The notes under the pieces are model-generated. The model worked only from the letters and a program-made list of their open reading frames with translations, made no database searches and had not been told where the DNA came from. This document shows, in pieces, positions 54,692 to 63,998 of a stretch of DNA of 64,000 nucleotides (positions within the stretch are counted from its first letter, which is position 1; the number at the start of each line of letters is the position of its first letter). Both the position numbers and the translations under genes were made by a program. The stretch is from UBA1845 sp002338715 (GTDB taxonomy: Bacteria; Planctomycetota; Phycisphaerae; UBA1845), in NCBI GenBank assembly GCA_035344155.1, contig DAORAL010000002.1, positions 186,001 through 250,000 of the forward strand. The letters are read 5' to 3'.

Positions 54692-55858
54692 TTATTTCTT
54701 AGGCACGAACGAACTGGCCATCAACACGACATCGCGATCTTGCAGTGCGTCAAACTTGAATGACCACGATACGTTCTGCAGTCCAGGCGAATCAACAAAC
54801 GGTCTCAGCTTACCGGCAAGCACAAACGCTGCTTTACTGGTCGGATCGTCGCTGTCCTTGTTTTCAGGTTCATCCAGGTCAGATGCCTCAATGGTCTCTG
54901 GTTCGTCCGAGCCATTGTGGGCGACGACCTTTCCGGGAAGTACGACCTGAACATCCCAACTATCATCTTCCAGGTCCTTGGATACCTGGAATTCCATCCG
55001 GGCGGCCTGCAACGCCTCGACCGTCGCATTTGCAATCGAATGATCGGTTCCCGCGTCGGTCAGCGCTTTGGCGACAGCCGCATCGATTCGGGCGTGCAGT
55101 TTGGCTTCGAGTTCCGGAGCATCTTCCGCTCCGTTGGAAGACATGAGCGTCTCCATGATTTTTTCGCCGAGGCCTGCCTGCGATGTGAATTCACGAATCT
55201 GTTGGGTTGCGGCCAATTGCGCCAATTGGGGAACACCATTGCCGACCCTGGAGATGGCCATGTCAAGCAATTCGATTTGCTGTTCGGTTTCAACAGCCAC
55301 CATCGCATCGACCACGACCTTCCGATCCGCAGGCGACATTGTCTTCGGATCGTTTTCCATCAGCTTCTTGATGTTGTCGGATTCGAGAATCTGCTTGCGA
55401 TGAAATTCAAACGGCGCCCATCGACGCCGCAGGTACGTGCGTTTGAAGTGGTAGTATGTTCCGTTGTCGCGCTCTTCGATGGCAATCTGCGTGTTGAATC
55501 GTGTTGCGGCAGAAGCCACTGCTGAATTGGGGTCTGCATAGGTTGTCGGGATCGCCGCACCCGCGTTGAGCGACATGGTCGCAGCCACCGTTGTTTTTTC
55601 TTTGTCGCCGTCTTTGCCGTCTTTTGAATTGACGACCCACCCGGCTGCCGCGCTCGGGGGCGGATCACCTGCAGGTCTCGCGGGATCTGAACCACCCAGC
55701 ACGTCGTCCTTGTCACCGTTGAAGAATGTGACCAGTTCCACCTTGCCGTCGGGCATCACGGCGATGATCTCGGCCCGCTTGACGCATCCGACAGAGAGCG
55801 CCATTAGCGTCAATGCGGCAAGGACAGGTCCAGTCACATGGGTCTTGGGTCGGGTCAT
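54692..55858 (-). CDS. Hypothetical lipoprotein
   Basis: A 388-residue protein with a lipoprotein signal (VLAALTLMALSVGCVKR; Cys near residue 25). The rest is soluble and has no family I recognise. A low-complexity Pro/Ala/Gly/Lys/Asp linker occurs at residues about 45-85. Long helical segments follow (MSPADRKVVVDAMVAVETEQQIELLDMAISRVG). The start at 55858 follows an AGGAG site. It lies 60 bp upstream of the sigma factor gene in the same direction, so it may be part of the same operon and act as an envelope signal component. Confidence 0.65.
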   Translation of the reverse strand: MTRPKTHVTGPVLAALTLMALSVGCVKRAEIIAVMPDGKVELVTFFNGDKDDVLGGSDPARPAGDPPPSAAAGWVVNSKDGKDGDKEKTTVAATMSLNAGAAIPTTYADPNSAVASAATRFNTQIAIEERDNGTYYHFKRTYLRRRWAPFEFHRKQILESDNIKKLMENDPKTMSPADRKVVVDAMVAVETEQQIELLDMAISRVGNGVPQLAQLAATQQIREFTSQAGLGEKIMETLMSSNGAEDAPELEAKLHARIDAAVAKALTDAGTDHSIANATVEALQAARMEFQVSKDLEDDSWDVQVVLPGKVVAHNGSDEPETIEASDLDEPENKDSDDPTSKAAFVLAGKLRPFVDSPGLQNVSWSFKFDALQDRDVVLMASSFVPKK

Positions 55859-56266
55859 GGAATGCTCCTGAATCCAAAGATAATGATAGCGGCATCTGGC
55901 GGATAATTTCTGCGTCCGCCCACCACACCACGATTGACGGATGGCAGGGGCAACAGGATGACGCAAATCGCCACAGAAATGCGCCAACTTCAGGCCTCAG
56001 GAACCGGCTTGGGCCGGCCAACATGGCGATTTCGGCGGGTGCGGCGGTTTCGGGCCGTATTGTGGCGTGTTTCTGGGGATTTGGTAAACTGCGTGGCTCA
56101 ACTTCGTTCGGTTTTTTGCGTGCCGTGTGGTGCGGGCCGGCGATTTGGCAAATGGTTATTACCTGCTCGTGATGCAGGGCTGCGAGGGTGTGGGTCGCAA
56201 GGGGCAGTCCGAAGGGATTGGCTGGCGCGACTTGGGCAAACGCGGTGACGTGGGAACATTACTCTT
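55859..56266. other. Divergent promoter region between lipoprotein and rpsA
   Basis: A 408-bp gap with no recognised gene. It should contain divergent promoters for the lipoprotein and for rpsA. It is G-rich, and I found no confident -35/-10 pair or ribosomal-protein operator. Confidence 0.45.
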
Positions 56267-58126
56267 ATGGTTGACTTTAATCTGATCAGTACTTTGGATG
56301 GCTCCAGCTCCGAGTTGGATTCCGAACTCAATTCCATTTTCGACACCGGGACGGACGACAGCGCGATCAGCACGCTGGTCGATGGTCCAGAAGGTGAAGA
56401 GCTTGCACCGGGTCGGGTGATGAAAGGGAAGATCGTCGGCCGCGCCGGTGACGACGTGGTCATCGACGTCGGGCTCAAGAGCGAAGGCGTCATCCCGATT
56501 CAGGAGTGGGACGATCGCAGCTCCATCGACATCGGTGACATCATCGACGTGTTTCTCGAAAACCTCGAGACCGACAGCGGTGTGATCGAACTGTCGAAGC
56601 GCAAAGCCGATCGCATCATCAACTGGAATCACATCGTTGAGACGAAGAAGGAAGACGATCTGGTTTCCGGTCGCGTCATGCGAAAGATCAAGGGCGGGCT
56701 TTTGGTCGATATTGGCGTGCCCGTGTTCCTTCCTGCATCGCAAGTTGACATTCGTCGTCCAGGCGACATCGGTGAATTCATCGGTAAGGATGTCGAAGCG
56801 AAGATTCTCAAAATTGATACCGAACGTCGCAACATCGTGATCTCTCGGCGCAAGCTGATCGAGGAAACGCGCGGCGCAGCAAAAGAGCAGTTGATGTCCG
56901 ACATCGAAGTCGGTCAGGTCCGCAAGGGTGTCGTCAAGAACATCGCCGACTTCGGCGCGTTCGTCGACCTTGGCGGTATCGACGGTCTGTTGCACATCAC
57001 CGACATGAGCTGGGAGCGCGTCGCGCACCCGTCGCAGGTCGTCAAGATCGATCAGGAGATCGAAGTCAAGATCCTCAACATCGATATGGAAAAAGAGAAG
57101 ATCGCCCTCGGTCACAAGCAGCTTAAGCCGAGCCCATGGGAAGGCATCGAAGAAAGCTTCCCGATTGGTGGCAAGGTGAAGGGCGAAGTGGTGAACATCA
57201 TGAACTATGGTGCGTTCATCAAGCTGCGTCCGGGCATCGAAGGTTTGGTGCACATCTCCGAGATGAGTTGGACCCGTCGCATCAACCATCCGTCCGAACT
57301 CTTCAATGTCGGCGATGAAATCGAAGTCGTTGTCCTCGACATCAACAAGGACAAGCAGGAGATTTCGCTCGGCGTCAAGCAGACCGAGGTCAATCCGTGG
57401 ACCAAGGTGGCTGAGAAGTATCCGCCGAACACGCGTATCACCGGTCAGGTGCGCAACCTGACGAACTACGGTGCGTTCATCGAGATCGAAGAAGGCATCG
57501 ACGGCTTGCTGCACGTCTCCGACATGAGCTGGACGAAGAAGATTTCGCACCCGTCGGAAATGATCAAGAAGGGTGACGAACTCGAATGCGTCGTGCTCAA
57601 GGTCGAAGAGAACAAGCAGCGGATCGCGCTGGGTCTCAAGCAGCTTCACGAAGATCCGTGGCTGCGTGCTGTGCCCGATAACTACATCCCGGGTCAGATC
57701 GTCGAGGGTACGGTCACGAAAATCACCAATTTCGGCGTGTTTGTCGAGCTTGAAAACGACCTCGAGGGACTGTTGCACGTCAGTGAGTTAGCCGATCATA
57801 AGGTGGAAGATCCGCACGATGAGGTGACGATCGGACAGAAGATCCAGGTGAAGATTCTGCGGGTCGATTCGCAGGATCGCAAGATCGGCCTGTCGAAGAA
57901 ACGGGCCCAGTGGTCTACCGAACATCAGGAAGAAGGCGAAGCGCCCAAGGTTGAGAAACAGCGTCGCGGCGGTTTGCACGGTCCTGGTGAGGAAACCACC
58001 GATCTGATCACCAATTTCATTCCCCAGCCGCCCGCACCAAAGGCTGCGGTGGAATCAGCAAGCGAAGGAGCTGCCTCAGATGACGAATCGAAATCCGATG
58101 ACGAATCAAAGGATGGCGGTGCATAG
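56267..58126 (+). CDS. rpsA: 30S ribosomal protein S1
   Basis: A 619-residue protein with six S1 RNA-binding domains in tandem (about 46-115, 130-200, 218-290, 305-377, 392-463 and 478-552). Repeats such as GLLHITDMSWERVAHPSQ and GLVHISEMSWTRRINHPSE mark the central four. S1 delivers mRNA to the 30S subunit. Its N-terminus (about 45 residues) is acidic and short; the C-terminal tail (about 555-619) is rich in Glu/Asp/Ser/Lys and ends in an acidic run. Six domains fit the long, proteobacterial-type S1 form. The gene ends before a strong stem-loop with a T-run. Confidence 0.95.
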   Translation: MVDFNLISTLDGSSSELDSELNSIFDTGTDDSAISTLVDGPEGEELAPGRVMKGKIVGRAGDDVVIDVGLKSEGVIPIQEWDDRSSIDIGDIIDVFLENLETDSGVIELSKRKADRIINWNHIVETKKEDDLVSGRVMRKIKGGLLVDIGVPVFLPASQVDIRRPGDIGEFIGKDVEAKILKIDTERRNIVISRRKLIEETRGAAKEQLMSDIEVGQVRKGVVKNIADFGAFVDLGGIDGLLHITDMSWERVAHPSQVVKIDQEIEVKILNIDMEKEKIALGHKQLKPSPWEGIEESFPIGGKVKGEVVNIMNYGAFIKLRPGIEGLVHISEMSWTRRINHPSELFNVGDEIEVVVLDINKDKQEISLGVKQTEVNPWTKVAEKYPPNTRITGQVRNLTNYGAFIEIEEGIDGLLHVSDMSWTKKISHPSEMIKKGDELECVVLKVEENKQRIALGLKQLHEDPWLRAVPDNYIPGQIVEGTVTKITNFGVFVELENDLEGLLHVSELADHKVEDPHDEVTIGQKIQVKILRVDSQDRKIGLSKKRAQWSTEHQEEGEAPKVEKQRRGGLHGPGEETTDLITNFIPQPPAPKAAVESASEGAASDDESKSDDESKDGGA

Positions 58127-58184
58127 TCTGGGCTGTGAATTCCCGGCCTGTTTGCGTGGGCCGGTGATGTATTGATTGAAATCC

Positions 58185-58228
58185 AAGCGGTCTCAGCGTC
58201 GGGTATCGGCGCTGGGGCCGCTTTTGTT
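58185..58228 (+). terminator. Rho-independent terminator after rpsA
   Basis: A 16-bp stem (58185-58200 with 58208-58223), completed with G-U pairs, surrounds a 7-nt loop and is followed by a T-rich tract (58222-58228). It starts about 58 bp after the rpsA stop. Confidence 0.75.
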
Positions 58229-58248
58229 ATCCTATCTGTTGTTGCTCG

Positions 58249-58284
58249 ATGTGACGGGTCACATTTTGGCGTGCCCGATACAAT
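58249..58284 (+). promoter_or_regulatory. Dyad and -10-like element upstream of the sigma factor
   Basis: A perfect 7-bp inverted repeat (ATGTGAC at 58249-58255, GTCACAT at 58258-58264) overlaps the place where a -35 would sit for a TACAAT element at 58279-58284. This places the dyad where a repressor or activator would act. It resembles CRP-type TGTGA/TCACA half-sites but with an unusual 4-bp centre between them. Role is inference. Confidence 0.4.
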
Positions 58285-58402
58285 GTTGTTGGATGATTGC
58301 TTCGGATGTTGAGGCTGTTACCCGATGGAACTGAACGGGTAACGTCGGATCATCAATCGGGGCGAATGAACCGTGGGTAAAACGTGACGTGTTGCCGGTT
58401 GG

Positions 58403-59335
58403 TTGAAATCGGTAACGTCTGGATACGTTACGCAATGGGGAGTATCAGCGATCGCAATCGACTCTGATTTACAATTCTACCTGAAGCAGATCAACCAGGC
58501 GCCGCTGCTGACGCCCGAGGAAGAGAAGGAACTCGGTGCGAAGATTCAAGCGGTATATACGGCGGCTGACCGTTTCAAGAAAAAGGAAATCTCGCTCGCG
58601 GAAAAAGAGCAGATCGAGATCGACGGTCAAAATGCGCGCGATCGCATGGTGAAATCAAACCTGCGGCTCGTCGTCAACATCGCCAAGAAGTATGGCCACC
58701 GCGGCATGCTGCTCAACGACTTGATCGAAGAGGGCAACCTCGGCCTGATCCGCGCGGTCGAAGGGTTTGACCCGAAACAAAACACGCGCTTTAGCACCTA
58801 TGCGTCGTGGTGGATCAAGCAGTCGATCAAGCGCTCGCTGATCAACGGTGTTCAGCCGGTGCACATCCCGGCTTACATGGTCGAGATGATCGCCCGCTGG
58901 CGGCAGACGATGGATCGCTTCGTCGAGAAGGAAGGTCGTCAACCGTCGCTCGAAGAGTTGGCCGAGTTGATGGAAATTCCGCTGAAGAAAGCCAAGATCG
59001 TCCGCCGAGCGGTCAAGGCGTTTACCGCGCGTCCGCAGGCTTCGTCCGGTGACGACGCGATGGGCCTCGGCGAAATACTGGCCGACGACCGCACGCCCGA
59101 ACCCGACAAAGCCCTGTTCGAGGAGTCGGAAGCGTCGCTTATCCGCGAACTGCTGTCGCAAATCGACGAACGCGAAGCCAGGATTCTGCGCCTGCGGTTC
59201 GGCCTCGATGATGAAGAGGCGATGACCCTAAAAGACATTGGCGCAAGGGTAGGACTAACCCGCGAAAGAGTCCGCCAAATCGAAGCCGGCGCCCTCCGCA
59301 AGCTCAACGAAATGATGAGCAGCCTCCAGTCGTAG
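58403..59335 (+). CDS. Sigma-70 family primary-type RNA polymerase sigma factor
   Basis: About 310 residues with all the regions of a primary-type sigma factor except region 1.1. Region 1.2 shows DSDLQFYLKQINQAPLLTPEEE. Region 2 holds NLRLVVNIAKKYGHRGMLL, DLIEEGNLGLIRAVEGFDP and the promoter-melting FSTYASWWIKQSIKRSL. Region 3 has RQPSLEELAELM. Region 4 ends with VGLTRERVRQIEAGALRKL. The match to RpoD/SigA signatures is strong, yet the length is short, so a group 2 factor is an alternative. The TTG start at 58403 has no clear ribosome-binding site, and no ATG gives a full region 1.2. Confidence 0.85.
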   Translation: MKSVTSGYVTQWGVSAIAIDSDLQFYLKQINQAPLLTPEEEKELGAKIQAVYTAADRFKKKEISLAEKEQIEIDGQNARDRMVKSNLRLVVNIAKKYGHRGMLLNDLIEEGNLGLIRAVEGFDPKQNTRFSTYASWWIKQSIKRSLINGVQPVHIPAYMVEMIARWRQTMDRFVEKEGRQPSLEELAELMEIPLKKAKIVRRAVKAFTARPQASSGDDAMGLGEILADDRTPEPDKALFEESEASLIRELLSQIDEREARILRLRFGLDDEEAMTLKDIGARVGLTRERVRQIEAGALRKLNEMMSSLQS

Positions 59336-59351
59336 GCAACCCCCGAATTGC

Positions 59352-59377
59352 GTAGGGTGCGGCTCGCCGCACCTGCT
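59352..59377. repeat. Inverted repeat arm, left of zinc-ribbon gene
   Basis: A 26-bp sequence that recurs in inverted form at 59944-59969 with one mismatch. Each arm is itself a hairpin (GGTGCGGC with GCCGCACC). The arms flank the gene at 59390-59887. Confidence 0.75.
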
Positions 59378-59389
59378 AAGGTCATGAAG

Positions 59390-59887
59390 TTAGTGTGATC
59401 GGTCTTTTCCACATTCCGGACACGCGCCGCTGACATTACCGGTGAGGTCATATCCACACGCCAGGCACAAACCCATTTTGCGCCGCTTATGATTGCGAAA
59501 AGCATTCCGAATCAAGACAAGGACAGGGAAGGACGCAAACACGGCGAAGGGTAGGATTGCGTGACATCGAATTGACACCGTACCCGTCAGAAACAATCCC
59601 AAACATTCAACGGTACTTTTGGCTTCGATCAGTGGAATGTTCCAACTTGTCCATGAATCACTTCTTGGCATGTCCTTCGCGGCTGGGTACACCTTGCACA
59701 GTGTGAAGTATCCTCTTCCATTCCGAAATTCGTAGAACGGCGGATGATTGTATGGTGAATCGACACCCGGCGTTTCCCACGGTGGTGTAGCGGATCGTAT
59801 TGAGAAAGGTCTGAAGTAACCCACCAACGCCATAGTGGTCACTCCAAGTGCTGCAACTGAAAGGATCACGAGGATCGCGGCTTTCAT
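59390..59887 (-). CDS. Hypothetical membrane protein with C-terminal zinc ribbon
   Basis: A 165-residue protein of unknown function. A signal-like helix (AAILVILSVAALGVTTMALVGYF) starts the sequence, a second hydrophobic helix lies near residues 110-128, and the C-terminus is a basic patch and zinc ribbon (CLACGYDLTGN...CPECGKD). It shares the layout of the coupled pair at 22897-23999. The gene is bracketed by inverted repeat arms 12 and 56 bp from its ends. It is transcribed opposite to the sigma factor gene. Confidence 0.7.
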   Translation of the reverse strand: MKAAILVILSVAALGVTTMALVGYFRPFSIRSATPPWETPGVDSPYNHPPFYEFRNGRGYFTLCKVYPAAKDMPRSDSWTSWNIPLIEAKSTVECLGLFLTGTVSIRCHAILPFAVFASFPVLVLIRNAFRNHKRRKMGLCLACGYDLTGNVSGACPECGKDRSH

Positions 59888-59943
59888 TTCAAACGCCTTG
59901 GTGCCAATTTGATGCCGAACAAACCGGTATGATTGCGAGAAAT

Positions 59944-59969
59944 AGCAGGTGCGGCAAGCCGCACCCTAC
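59944..59969. repeat. Inverted repeat arm, right of zinc-ribbon gene
   Basis: The second 26-bp arm. It overlaps the end of the metzincin gene, and the TAG stop of that gene (59966-59968 on +) falls inside the repeat. Confidence 0.75.
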
Positions 59970-62851
59970 GGGGTGAATGCGCTTGTGAAGCTTGATGCGT
60001 CTTGTAGGTCAATGTCTTCATCTGCGTCGAAGTCGAATGCGCTCAGGCACTGCTGCACGGTTGTTGGCGGTGTTGGGGATGGTGCCGTATCGGGGCCGTT
60101 TAGGCAGTCGGCAAGTTTCGCGTAGTCGTTCAGGTCGATGTCGCCGTCGTTGTCGAAATCGCCTGGTAGTGGGGCGTATTCGTATGCGCCGCGGTCGACG
60201 GTTGTGTTGGCGATTCTAGGGCGTTTGTCGAGGTCCAGGGCGACTGTGACGGGGACGCTTGCGTTGTCACCGGTGTTGACGGATGGTGAGGCGGCAGACA
60301 GGCGGGCGTTGTCGTCTTCGGTGCCGTAGGTGTTGTCGGTGCCGTCGGCGTCGATGAACATCGGGTCAGCACCATTGTTGCTGGTTCCGCCCAGTGCGCC
60401 GGTCCATCCTTCGATCGTCGTGTGGTTGATCGTTGGGAAGCCGTTGTTGTTGTTGTCGATCTGGGCGGATTCGTTAAATGTTCCGTCGGCTGAGTTTCGC
60501 CACAGGATGCTGTTGGCGATGACGGGGTCGCTTTGATAATTGAAGATTCCGCCCGACCCGAATGCGCCGGTGTTTCCGACGATCGTGCAGTTGATGATAT
60601 TGACGTGGCTGTCGAACAGGTTGATCATCGCCGCGCCGTATGCCCCTGTGTTTCCGGCCAGAAGGCAGTTGGTCATCAGGCCATTCGAACTGACGTAGAG
60701 ATAAATACCGCCGCCATCGCCGGTGGCTGCATTGCCGCGAATGATGCACCGGTCGAGGTTGGGTGCACTGCTGAAATATCCGGCGATCGCGCCGCCGATT
60801 GATGCGCTGTTGCCCTCGAAGATGCAATCCGCCAGCGTCGGTGCGCAGAATGAATAACCGTAAAGCCCGCCGCCTTCGGATGAACCGGCGCCCGTGTTGT
60901 CTGCAAAGACGCATCCATTTAAAACCGGACTGCTGCCAAAGTAGTTGGCCAACCCCGATCCGAGCGCGGTGCTGTTCGCGCGGAACGTGCACGCAGTCAG
61001 CGTCGGGTTTGAAGACGAACTGTTGTGCATGCCGCCACCACCCCCGGGCCAACTCGATCCGGTGACGACGTTGTTTTTAAACGTGCAACCGACCAGCGTC
61101 GGCGAACTGCCGTTGGTGTTCATCATCCCGCCGCCACGGTTCGTAGCATGGTTGTCTTCGAATCTGCAATCGACAAATTGCGGATCACCGCCGCCATCGA
61201 TGATCGCGCCGCCACCGCCATGATCCGGACCGGTTCCGTCGGCATGGCCGTCGCGAATGGTAAAGCCGTCGAGGATCGCCGCCGCGCTATTCAGGCTCGC
61301 GGTGACGACGTGATAGCTGTTGTCGCTTGCGTTCAAAGCGATGCCGATATCGCCAGACAAAATCGTTTCGTTGGCCGACGGGTCGCGCTGCGATTCGAGC
61401 GTTTCCGTCCCGTCGAATCCGCCGAGAATGCTGACGCCGTCGATCAGTTTGAAGGTCGCGCTTCGATCACCGCTGCCGCCGTCGGGCTTATACACGCCAG
61501 CCGCGACCCACACCTGCTGCACCGTGCCGGCTGAGCCTTTGGCCATGCACAAAGCTTCTTGCAAATCGCCGATAGCCGTCGCCCAGCTTTGACCATCTCC
61601 GCCCGGAATCGCGGCTGCGTCAACGTAAAGCGTCGAACCCAGACCCGGGACGGATGTCGCGCGGAAGTTGGCGACGACGGTGCGCAGTTCGTTGATCGTG
61701 CGGGCGTTGTCACTGGGGAGCGGTTGACCTTCGGCGATGCCGGTGGGACCGGGATTGGTCCCCGTCCAATTCACGTTTGGATTGGCGAAGTGGGGGATGA
61801 CGGTTGGCGTGGCTGAGGTGGCCATGATCGTGCGCCACTGGCTGCCCGGTTCGACGTAACCGTAGGAATATTCGGCGAAGGGCGGATCGGGTGCGTTGGG
61901 GCGATCGTGTGCGCAGAAGAAGTTGTGGCCGATCTCGTGGGCGAAGGTCAGCAGCGGCGCGTTGTCGAGTCGCAGCATGCTCAATCCGCTCGCCCCGATG
62001 CCTTGAAACGATGCGTCGGGGAAATATCCGATGCCACCGGTGTTGAGCGAGTTGACCCAGAGGCTGACGCAGTCCGCGCCGTATTGGTCGCGCAGGGTGT
62101 GGGCGACGTCGAGGAATCCGTCGTTTGGGTCGATGAGACGCGGGCCGTCAATGGTCCAGTTGCCGGTTTCGACGTAGGCGATTTCTTCGGTGTGGACGAG
62201 GTTCAGCGATGTGTTGATGAGGCTGTTGGCGAATGCATTGTTGGCGTCGCTGACCGCGAGATTGATGAGCGCTTCGATTGCGGATTGTCCGCCGGCTGCG
62301 GTCTTGGCATCGGTGGTGTAGACGACGAGGACATCGATCACACTGCCGTCGTCGCAGTCGGATGTTGGTATGGCCCCGCGCGGGATTGGATTGCGTGCGG
62401 TTTCGTTTATCGGGCATGTGGCGAGATGTGCGACGTCGAGTTGCCTTGCGAATGTTTTTCCCGTTGCGCCTGGGCGAATGTCGATCGTGCCGAATTTTGT
62501 GGAGCGGATGTATCCGATGATTCCGTCGGTTGACTGACTGATCGAAACGAGGCTATGCGGTTCGCCGGACACATGACCAAAAAACGTGACGCCGTTTTGG
62601 TTGACTTCGCGTCGGTCAAGTTCGCAAGTGATTCGTGTGCCAGCGGACGGGGTGATTTCAAATTGTTCCAAGCGAGCGTTTGATTTTCGATCAAACAGGC
62701 GCGCATCGAATTCAACTTGACCCGATTGCAGGATCGCGATGCCTGCATCTGACGCTTCCTGCGCGAAGGTCGGGTTGGCAATAGCCAATGCGATCACGAT
62801 GACGCAATGGACCAGGCGCACCAAGGTTGTAGGTCTGCACGCATGCCGCAT
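59966..62851 (-). CDS. Secreted metzincin-like metallopeptidase with beta-helix and dockerin-like C-terminus
   Basis: A 961-residue exported protein with a signal peptide (CVIVIALAIANPTFAQ). A propeptide-like region (about 35-160) precedes a metzincin-type peptidase domain (about 165-400) with the zinc site HEIGHNFFCAHD and a nearby met-turn candidate (WRTIMATSA). The usual Gly in HExxHxxGxxH is replaced by Phe. From about 405, a right-handed beta-helix region with repeated GGGMMNTNGSSPTLVGC-like units extends to about 880. The C-terminus is dockerin-like (DFDNDGDIDLNDYAKLADCL and a DADEDIDLQD loop), with two calcium-binding stretches. Likely secreted and perhaps docked to a surface scaffold. 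The repeat provides the final codons and stop. Confidence 0.83.
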   Translation of the reverse strand: MRHACRPTTLVRLVHCVIVIALAIANPTFAQEASDAGIAILQSGQVEFDARLFDRKSNARLEQFEITPSAGTRITCELDRREVNQNGVTFFGHVSGEPHSLVSISQSTDGIIGYIRSTKFGTIDIRPGATGKTFARQLDVAHLATCPINETARNPIPRGAIPTSDCDDGSVIDVLVVYTTDAKTAAGGQSAIEALINLAVSDANNAFANSLINTSLNLVHTEEIAYVETGNWTIDGPRLIDPNDGFLDVAHTLRDQYGADCVSLWVNSLNTGGIGYFPDASFQGIGASGLSMLRLDNAPLLTFAHEIGHNFFCAHDRPNAPDPPFAEYSYGYVEPGSQWRTIMATSATPTVIPHFANPNVNWTGTNPGPTGIAEGQPLPSDNARTINELRTVVANFRATSVPGLGSTLYVDAAAIPGGDGQSWATAIGDLQEALCMAKGSAGTVQQVWVAAGVYKPDGGSGDRSATFKLIDGVSILGGFDGTETLESQRDPSANETILSGDIGIALNASDNSYHVVTASLNSAAAILDGFTIRDGHADGTGPDHGGGGAIIDGGGDPQFVDCRFEDNHATNRGGGMMNTNGSSPTLVGCTFKNNVVTGSSWPGGGGGMHNSSSSNPTLTACTFRANSTALGSGLANYFGSSPVLNGCVFADNTGAGSSEGGGLYGYSFCAPTLADCIFEGNSASIGGAIAGYFSSAPNLDRCIIRGNAATGDGGGIYLYVSSNGLMTNCLLAGNTGAYGAAMINLFDSHVNIINCTIVGNTGAFGSGGIFNYQSDPVIANSILWRNSADGTFNESAQIDNNNNGFPTINHTTIEGWTGALGGTSNNGADPMFIDADGTDNTYGTEDDNARLSAASPSVNTGDNASVPVTVALDLDKRPRIANTTVDRGAYEYAPLPGDFDNDGDIDLNDYAKLADCLNGPDTAPSPTPPTTVQQCLSAFDFDADEDIDLQDASSFTSAFTP

Positions 62852-62969
62852 GTTGGGTACATCGCTCCAGCCGAAAGCCCGACGTTCGCGTTCATTTTAC
62901 CGCGAGCGACCGATGCGATTCAACGAAATCCATGACCTCGCATTATCGGCTCCCAGGCTTGCGGTCGCA

Positions 62970-63998
62970 CTATTCGTGGTTTTTGATGGGGCGGAGCGGT
63001 TGAAAGAGCCCGCGCTGCGTCCAGGCGTAGGCGGCTGTCCCGACCAGTGCGAACGCCGCGGCGGACCTCAGCGATACATCAAATCCATATCGATGGGTCA
63101 GCTTTCCAATTGCGATGAAGCCGGACAGAAATCCCAGGTCCAGCACGCCAAGGATCAATGCCGTCGCCGCGCCGCGATGTTGCGGGGGCATCGACTCGGC
63201 TGCAAGGTCCACGAGAAACGGATACGTGAAGCAGTGCCCAAACCCCATCACGATCGCGGGCAGAATCAATCCCGTCGTTTCGTGGACGCGCGTCAGCAGA
63301 AACAAACCGATGGGGTACGCGATCATGCCCGTGATCAAGGTGCGTCGCCGGCCGACATATGCGGGCAAACGTCGCAGCACGATGCGCAACAAGATCGCGG
63401 TCGGTGAGTACGCGAGGAAAAACATGGTCACGCCGTCGAGCTTGCGGGCGTTGACGAAACCTTCGATGAACATCACCGGGATCGTTTGAACCATCGCAAG
63501 GCAAAAGGCCATGATCACGATGGGACCGGGCTTGTGTCGCCAGACGACGTGAAAGAAACTCTCGCGATCCGATTGCGCCTGTTTGACTTCGGGCACTTTG
63601 AGACACGACGCGAATGCCAGACTGACGAGCATCAAGGCGGCTGCCGTTAAGAAGAAAATCGTAAAGCGCCCATCGGCTTCGGAGTATGTGGAGAAAATCC
63701 AGTCGCCGATCATCGGACCGGCCATCAATCCGAGAAGCCCGCCCATCCCGAGCATTGCAAGGCTTTCAGCCGACCTTGACTTCGGCGCGATGCGGGCGGC
63801 TGTCACTGCAGCCGTCGCGAGAAACGTGGCTTGACCCAATTGAAAAACAACGCGCAACGAGCAGATCAACCAGAGATTCGCCGATAACAGGAAACCAAGG
63901 ATCGACAGCGTGCCCAGGATCGTCGCCAACCGGAGGATGCGGCTACACCCGAAGCGATCGATCGACGTGCCGACGAATGGGCGGGTGATGATGCTGCC
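62970..63998 (-). CDS. MFS transporter (partial, N-terminus beyond right edge)
   Basis: The frame is open to the right edge. The visible part contains the family signature RPFVGTSIDRFGCSRILRL, about ten hydrophobic helices, and a basic loop between halves. That motif corresponds to the cytoplasmic loop between helices 2 and 3, so about 60 N-terminal residues are missing. The substrate is unknown. The internal TTG at 63929 is unlikely to be the true start, because the conserved loop lies upstream of it. Confidence 0.82.
   Translation of the reverse strand, partial: GSIITRPFVGTSIDRFGCSRILRLATILGTLSILGFLLSANLWLICSLRVVFQLGQATFLATAAVTAARIAPKSRSAESLAMLGMGGLLGLMAGPMIGDWIFSTYSEADGRFTIFFLTAAALMLVSLAFASCLKVPEVKQAQSDRESFFHVVWRHKPGPIVIMAFCLAMVQTIPVMFIEGFVNARKLDGVTMFFLAYSPTAILLRIVLRRLPAYVGRRRTLITGMIAYPIGLFLLTRVHETTGLILPAIVMGFGHCFTYPFLVDLAAESMPPQHRGAATALILGVLDLGFLSGFIAIGKLTHRYGFDVSLRSAAAFALVGTAAYAWTQRGLFQPLRPIKNHE

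Noticed and set aside
56159..57778. Long minus-strand open frame (539 codons) opposite rpsA
   Set aside because: rpsA is clear on the plus strand. The antisense product is His/Asp/Val-rich with repeats that mirror the S1 domains.
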